NCBI GenBank assembly: GCA_965371785.1
Contig: CBDUZS010000085.1
Location: forward strand, 1 to 8,961
Origin: CBDUZS01 sp965371785
GTDB taxonomy: Bacteria; Fermentibacterota; Fermentibacteria; Fermentibacterales; JCC-6
Reading direction: 5' to 3'
Length of the DNA stretch: 8,961 nucleotides
The notes beneath the pieces were generated by a model that was not told the origin of the DNA, did not search any database, and saw only the letters and a list, made by a program, of their open reading frames with translations. The translations under genes were made by a program, and so were the position numbers. The first letter of the stretch is position 1, and every line of letters begins with the position of its first letter. This document shows, piece by piece, positions 6,588 to 8,961 of the stretch.

Positions 6588-7725
6588 CTTCGATGTAATG
6601 GTCATAGGAGCCGGAAGCGTGGGAACCCCTCTGACGATGAGTCTCGCCGAGGCCGGAGTATCGGTGGTCTGCATCGATGATAACGGTTCTGCCGGTCAGG
6701 GAAACAACAAGAGCGCAATCGGTGGAATCAGGGCTACACACGGAGAACCTGCAAAGGTCGCACTCTGCCTTCATTCCCTCGAAACCTTCAGAACCTGGAA
6801 GGAGCGATTCGGAGATGACATCGGATGGTACGAGGGAGGATACACGTACGTAGCTTACGATGAGGCTACGGCGAATCTGTTTCGAACCATGATACCCGGA
6901 CAGCAGGAGGCTGGTCTGGATATCCACTGGAAAACCCCGGAGGAGATATCAACGCTGGTTCCGGGCATAACGCCTGACGGTCTGCTCGGGGGGACCTTTT
7001 CACCGGGAGACGGCAGCGCGAACCCCATGTCCAGCTGCTATGCCTTTTGCAGGAGAGCTCGCGAACTGGGTGCCTCTTTCAGGTTTGGTGAAACCGTGAC
7101 CTCGATTGAAAGAGTCCATGACTGCTACGATGTGAAAACCGATATGGATCACTATTCATGTGGAATGGTCGTGAACTGCGGAGGTTCCACCGCTCCCACA
7201 CTTGGCAGGATGCTGGGACTGGAACTCCCGATTTATCCCGACAGTCATGAAGCCGGGATTACGGAACCTGTCCAGAGGTTCTTCGGTCCCATGGTCGTGG
7301 ACATCAGGAAGGCTCCCGGTTCAGCCAATTACTACTTCTACCAGCACGACACGGGTCAGATCGTCTTCTGTATAACCCCTGATCCGCCGATCATGGGAAC
7401 GGACTCGAGGGAAACCTCCGAATTCCTCCCGTTGATTTCGCGCAGGATGGTGAAGCTTTATCCGAGGCTTGCCAACCTGAAAGTGCGAAGAACCTGGCGA
7501 GGCAGCTACCCGCAGACACCTGACGGGTCACCGATAATCGGTCAGTTCGGTCCCTCGGGACACTACATCGCCGTGGGAATGTGTGGTCAGGGATTCATGC
7601 TCGGTCCAGGTGTCGGTGATCTGATGGCCCGGCTAATCACCGGCAGGGAGACCGATCAGGATCTCACCGTCCTCCAGGATCTCCGGCTCGACAGGGAATT
7701 CGTTTCGGAGGAAGCACTCAAGTAG
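6577..7725 (+). CDS. DAO-family FAD-dependent amine/imino-acid dehydrogenase, catalytic subunit
   Basis: This 382-aa protein has the usual length of sarcosine oxidase beta, HcnC or D-hydroxyproline/proline dehydrogenase beta subunits. The N-terminus is a Rossmann FAD site (VMVIGAGSVG, residues 7-16), followed by 'NNKSAIGGIRATHG' at 43-56, the region that usually contacts the flavin. The C-terminal FAD lobe has 'TPDGSPIIGQ' at 314-323 and 'GMCGQGFMLGPGVGDLMA' at 334-351. The frame is open upstream to 6463, but that stretch is antisense to nothing useful and overlaps the previous gene's end. The ATG at 6577 places the Rossmann motif properly and overlaps the upstream stop codon by 11 bp, pointing to translational coupling and a stoichiometric complex. 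The likely reaction is oxidation of a secondary or primary amino group, passing electrons to the large subunit. Substrate candidates are proline, hydroxyproline, sarcosine, glycine or an opine; the sequence alone does not choose. Confidence 0.88.
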   Translation: MSVSFDVMVIGAGSVGTPLTMSLAEAGVSVVCIDDNGSAGQGNNKSAIGGIRATHGEPAKVALCLHSLETFRTWKERFGDDIGWYEGGYTYVAYDEATANLFRTMIPGQQEAGLDIHWKTPEEISTLVPGITPDGLLGGTFSPGDGSANPMSSCYAFCRRARELGASFRFGETVTSIERVHDCYDVKTDMDHYSCGMVVNCGGSTAPTLGRMLGLELPIYPDSHEAGITEPVQRFFGPMVVDIRKAPGSANYYFYQHDTGQIVFCITPDPPIMGTDSRETSEFLPLISRRMVKLYPRLANLKVRRTWRGSYPQTPDGSPIIGQFGPSGHYIAVGMCGQGFMLGPGVGDLMARLITGRETDQDLTVLQDLRLDREFVSEEALK

Positions 7726-7738
7726 GGAACCCCGTCGA

Positions 7739-8152
7739 TCAGAGCGACAGGAGAACACCTGCTGCGATTGCCAGCACGATACCCGCTCCCTTTGTCAGCG
7801 ACAGCCCCTCGGAAAGGACGAGAAGCCCGAAGATCACAGGTATAGCAGGATACAGTGCTGTGAGAGATACACTGGTACCCAGAGGCCCTGACGACATGGC
7901 TGCCTGGAAACTTATAAGTGCAAGTCCTCCCAGAACACCTGCAAGAGCGGCAATAGCCCCCCCGGGGATACCGGTATTCCTGAAGTTCTGCCCCATCACC
8001 AGGAAGATCACCAGAACGGTGAGGAATGAGAATGCCGAGTAGATCAGTGCGGACGAGTAGTGCCCGATCCTGTCTGCCGATAGCTTTGCGAGTATGGCCC
8101 AGAAACCCCAGAGCACTGTTGCCATCAGGGTGTACATGACGTGTTTGGGCAT
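7739..8152 (-). CDS. Half-size EamA/DMT-superfamily membrane protein
   Basis: This 137-aa protein is almost wholly hydrophobic, with about five transmembrane helices (roughly 5-23, 33-53, 63-82, 91-112 and 120-137). The start 'LMATVLWGFWAILAKLS' and the end 'LTALYPAIPVIFGLLVLSEG' with 'GIVLAIAAGVLL' are characteristic of one EamA repeat. Most EamA permeases have two repeats in about 300 aa, so this one would have to act as a homodimer, as small multidrug resistance-like proteins do, or with another half. The gene is complete with a normal start and stop, so it is not an obvious fragment. AGAAGAG lies seven bases before the ATG. It converges on the dehydrogenase operon with only 13 bp between stop codons and no clear terminator. 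The substrate is unknown; an amino acid or metabolite exporter is possible. Confidence 0.85.
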   Translation of the reverse strand: MPKHVMYTLMATVLWGFWAILAKLSADRIGHYSSALIYSAFSFLTVLVIFLVMGQNFRNTGIPGGAIAALAGVLGGLALISFQAAMSSGPLGTSVSLTALYPAIPVIFGLLVLSEGLSLTKGAGIVLAIAAGVLLSL

Positions 8153-8183
8153 AGATATTCTCTTCTAGTAAAAAGGCTGCCCG

Positions 8184-8212
8184 AATTTACATGTCTCTTC
8201 AAAGTCATGCAA
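8184..8212 (-). promoter_or_regulatory. Possible sigma70-like promoter for the EamA gene
   Basis: On the minus strand TTGCAT (complement of 8207-8212) and TAAATT (complement of 8184-8189) are 17 bp apart, leaving a leader of roughly 25 nt before the ATG at 8152. Match to consensus is partial. The 8153-8234 gap also has to hold the promoter of the divergent deiminase-like gene, for which no good match was seen. Confidence 0.3.
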
Positions 8213-8234
8213 TAGGCTGTTGGGAAGGTTCGAG

Positions 8235-8961
8235 ATGAAAGCAATACTCTTTCTGACTCTGCTTGTCGTTCCGTTGGCTTCACTTGCCGAGATGTCCGTT
8301 TGCGGCACTGAGGAACTGCTGCCGATCGGTTTCACCGAGGAGGAACTCTCCAGGCTCGACGAGATCGGATTCAACACGGTTGTTACCGCTCCTCCTCCTT
8401 CAGGTGTGCGGAATCCCGGGGAATTCGAGCAGGCAACAGGTATTTTCGTCAGATGGCCGCTCGGTGTTCCATACGATTTCCTCGTCCACGTGTCGAATAA
8501 CTCATTCCTATGGGTGATAGTCTCGAGTTCTCAGCAGGCTTCAGCCAGTTCTGCACTCGCTTCGGCAGGTGTGAACATGTCCAACACGGATTTTCTGATA
8601 GCACCGACGAACACCATATGGGTGCGGGACTACGGCCCCTGGTTCGTAATGCTGGCAGATGGAACACAGGGGATATTCAATTACACGTACAACCGCCCCA
8701 GACCTCTTGACAACAACATCCCAGTCGTCGTCGGCAGCACCTGGGGGATACCCGTGTACACGTCGGATATCGTGCACACAGGGGGAAACTACATGTCGAC
8801 CGGTCTCGACCAGTCAATGTCTACTACACTTGTTTACGACGAGAATGGCGGTAACGTCTCCTGGGTAAACGGCCAGATGGAAGACTATCTGGGAGTGACC
8901 GACTACTTCACCATGGATGATCCCAATGTCACAGCGATCGAGCATATCGATTGCTGGGCAA
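8235..8961 (+). CDS. Secreted Porphyromonas-type arginine deiminase family protein (PPAD/agmatine-deiminase-like), N-terminal part only
   Basis: The frame is open from ATG 8235 to the right edge, giving 242 residues. GGAAGG lies six bases before the ATG. Residues 1-18 are a Sec signal peptide ending LASLA, so the product is exported, unlike cytoplasmic agmatine deiminases. Family marks are 'GIFVRWPL' at 69-76, 'TIWVRDYGPWFV' at 127-138 containing the catalytic-type Asp132, 'HTGGNYMSTG' at 181-190, and 'EHIDCWA' at 236-242 with His237 and Asp239. These correspond in order and approximate position to Asp130, His236 and Asp238 of Porphyromonas gingivalis PPAD. The catalytic Cys would lie further along, outside the window. 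The reaction of the family is hydrolysis of a guanidino group, turning arginine or a relative to citrulline plus ammonia. Peptidyl-arginine is the more likely substrate for an exported form, but free agmatine or arginine cannot be excluded. Confidence 0.87.
   Translation, partial: MKAILFLTLLVVPLASLAEMSVCGTEELLPIGFTEEELSRLDEIGFNTVVTAPPPSGVRNPGEFEQATGIFVRWPLGVPYDFLVHVSNNSFLWVIVSSSQQASASSALASAGVNMSNTDFLIAPTNTIWVRDYGPWFVMLADGTQGIFNYTYNRPRPLDNNIPVVVGSTWGIPVYTSDIVHTGGNYMSTGLDQSMSTTLVYDENGGNVSWVNGQMEDYLGVTDYFTMDDPNVTAIEHIDCWA

Noticed and set aside
5910..6674. 254-codon open frame on the minus strand
   Set aside because: It lies antisense to the Fe-S half of the large oxidoreductase subunit, whose cysteine motifs are clearly real; the translated product is Arg/Ser-rich with no recognisable domain.
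7726..7738. Bidirectional terminator between the convergent genes
   Set aside because: Only a 4-bp GTCG/CGAC pairing is visible with no T-run on either strand.
8235..8961. Cytoplasmic agmatine deiminase of polyamine metabolism
   Set aside because: A clear signal peptide and the HIDCWA signature favour the secreted PPAD-like group, though the family reaction is shared.
1..8961. CRISPR array, tRNA, insertion sequence or phage-defence island
   Set aside because: No regularly spaced repeats, cloverleaf-like sequence, transposase or terminal inverted repeats were seen, and every gene fits metabolic, translational or secretory families.

Overview
The window looks like chromosomal DNA of a Gram-negative-type bacterium. 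It is moderately GC-rich by eye, gene-dense, has Shine-Dalgarno-led starts, and carries several Sec signal peptides. The mix of a large secreted gingipain-family (C25) peptidase, a secreted peptidyl-arginine-deiminase-like protein, a divergent EF-G paralogue and an iron-sulfur amine dehydrogenase suggests an uncultured, probably anaerobic lineage of the FCB/candidate-phylum kind (Fermentibacterota, Eisenbacteria or WOR-3-like). That placement is inference from gene content only.

Layout. Positions 1-1094 (minus) hold the N-terminal 364 residues of a C25 peptidase precursor that runs off the left edge. Positions 1233-1871 (minus) encode a secreted or anchored 212-aa protein of unknown function. 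It lies 33 bp downstream of 1905-3950 (minus), an EF-G-like GTPase with altered switch residues. An AT-rich divergent intergenic region (about 3951-4076) separates these from a plus-strand cluster. That cluster is a membrane-anchored zinc-ribbon protein (4077-4466), a roughly 697-aa multi-domain flavo-iron-sulfur oxidoreductase (4494-6587) and a DAO-family FAD amine/imino-acid dehydrogenase (6577-7725, overlapping by 11 bp). A half-size EamA/DMT membrane protein (7739-8152, minus) converges on it. From 8235 (plus) the first 242 residues of a secreted Porphyromonas-type arginine-deiminase-family protein run off the right edge.

How the genes fit together. The two flavoproteins are translationally coupled and resemble the two catalytic partners of sarcosine oxidase, hydrogen cyanide synthase, opine oxidase and archaeal proline dehydrogenase complexes. 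The DAO subunit would oxidise a C-N bond. The large subunit carries FAD, a nucleotide-binding fold and motifs for about four Fe-S clusters, and would pass electrons on. The edge genes, a gingipain-family protease and a PPAD-like deiminase, recall the Rgp/PPAD pair of Porphyromonas, where the protease exposes C-terminal arginines that the deiminase citrullinates. Here they are separated by unrelated genes, so the link is only suggestive. No tRNA, rRNA, CRISPR array, insertion sequence or defence system was seen.
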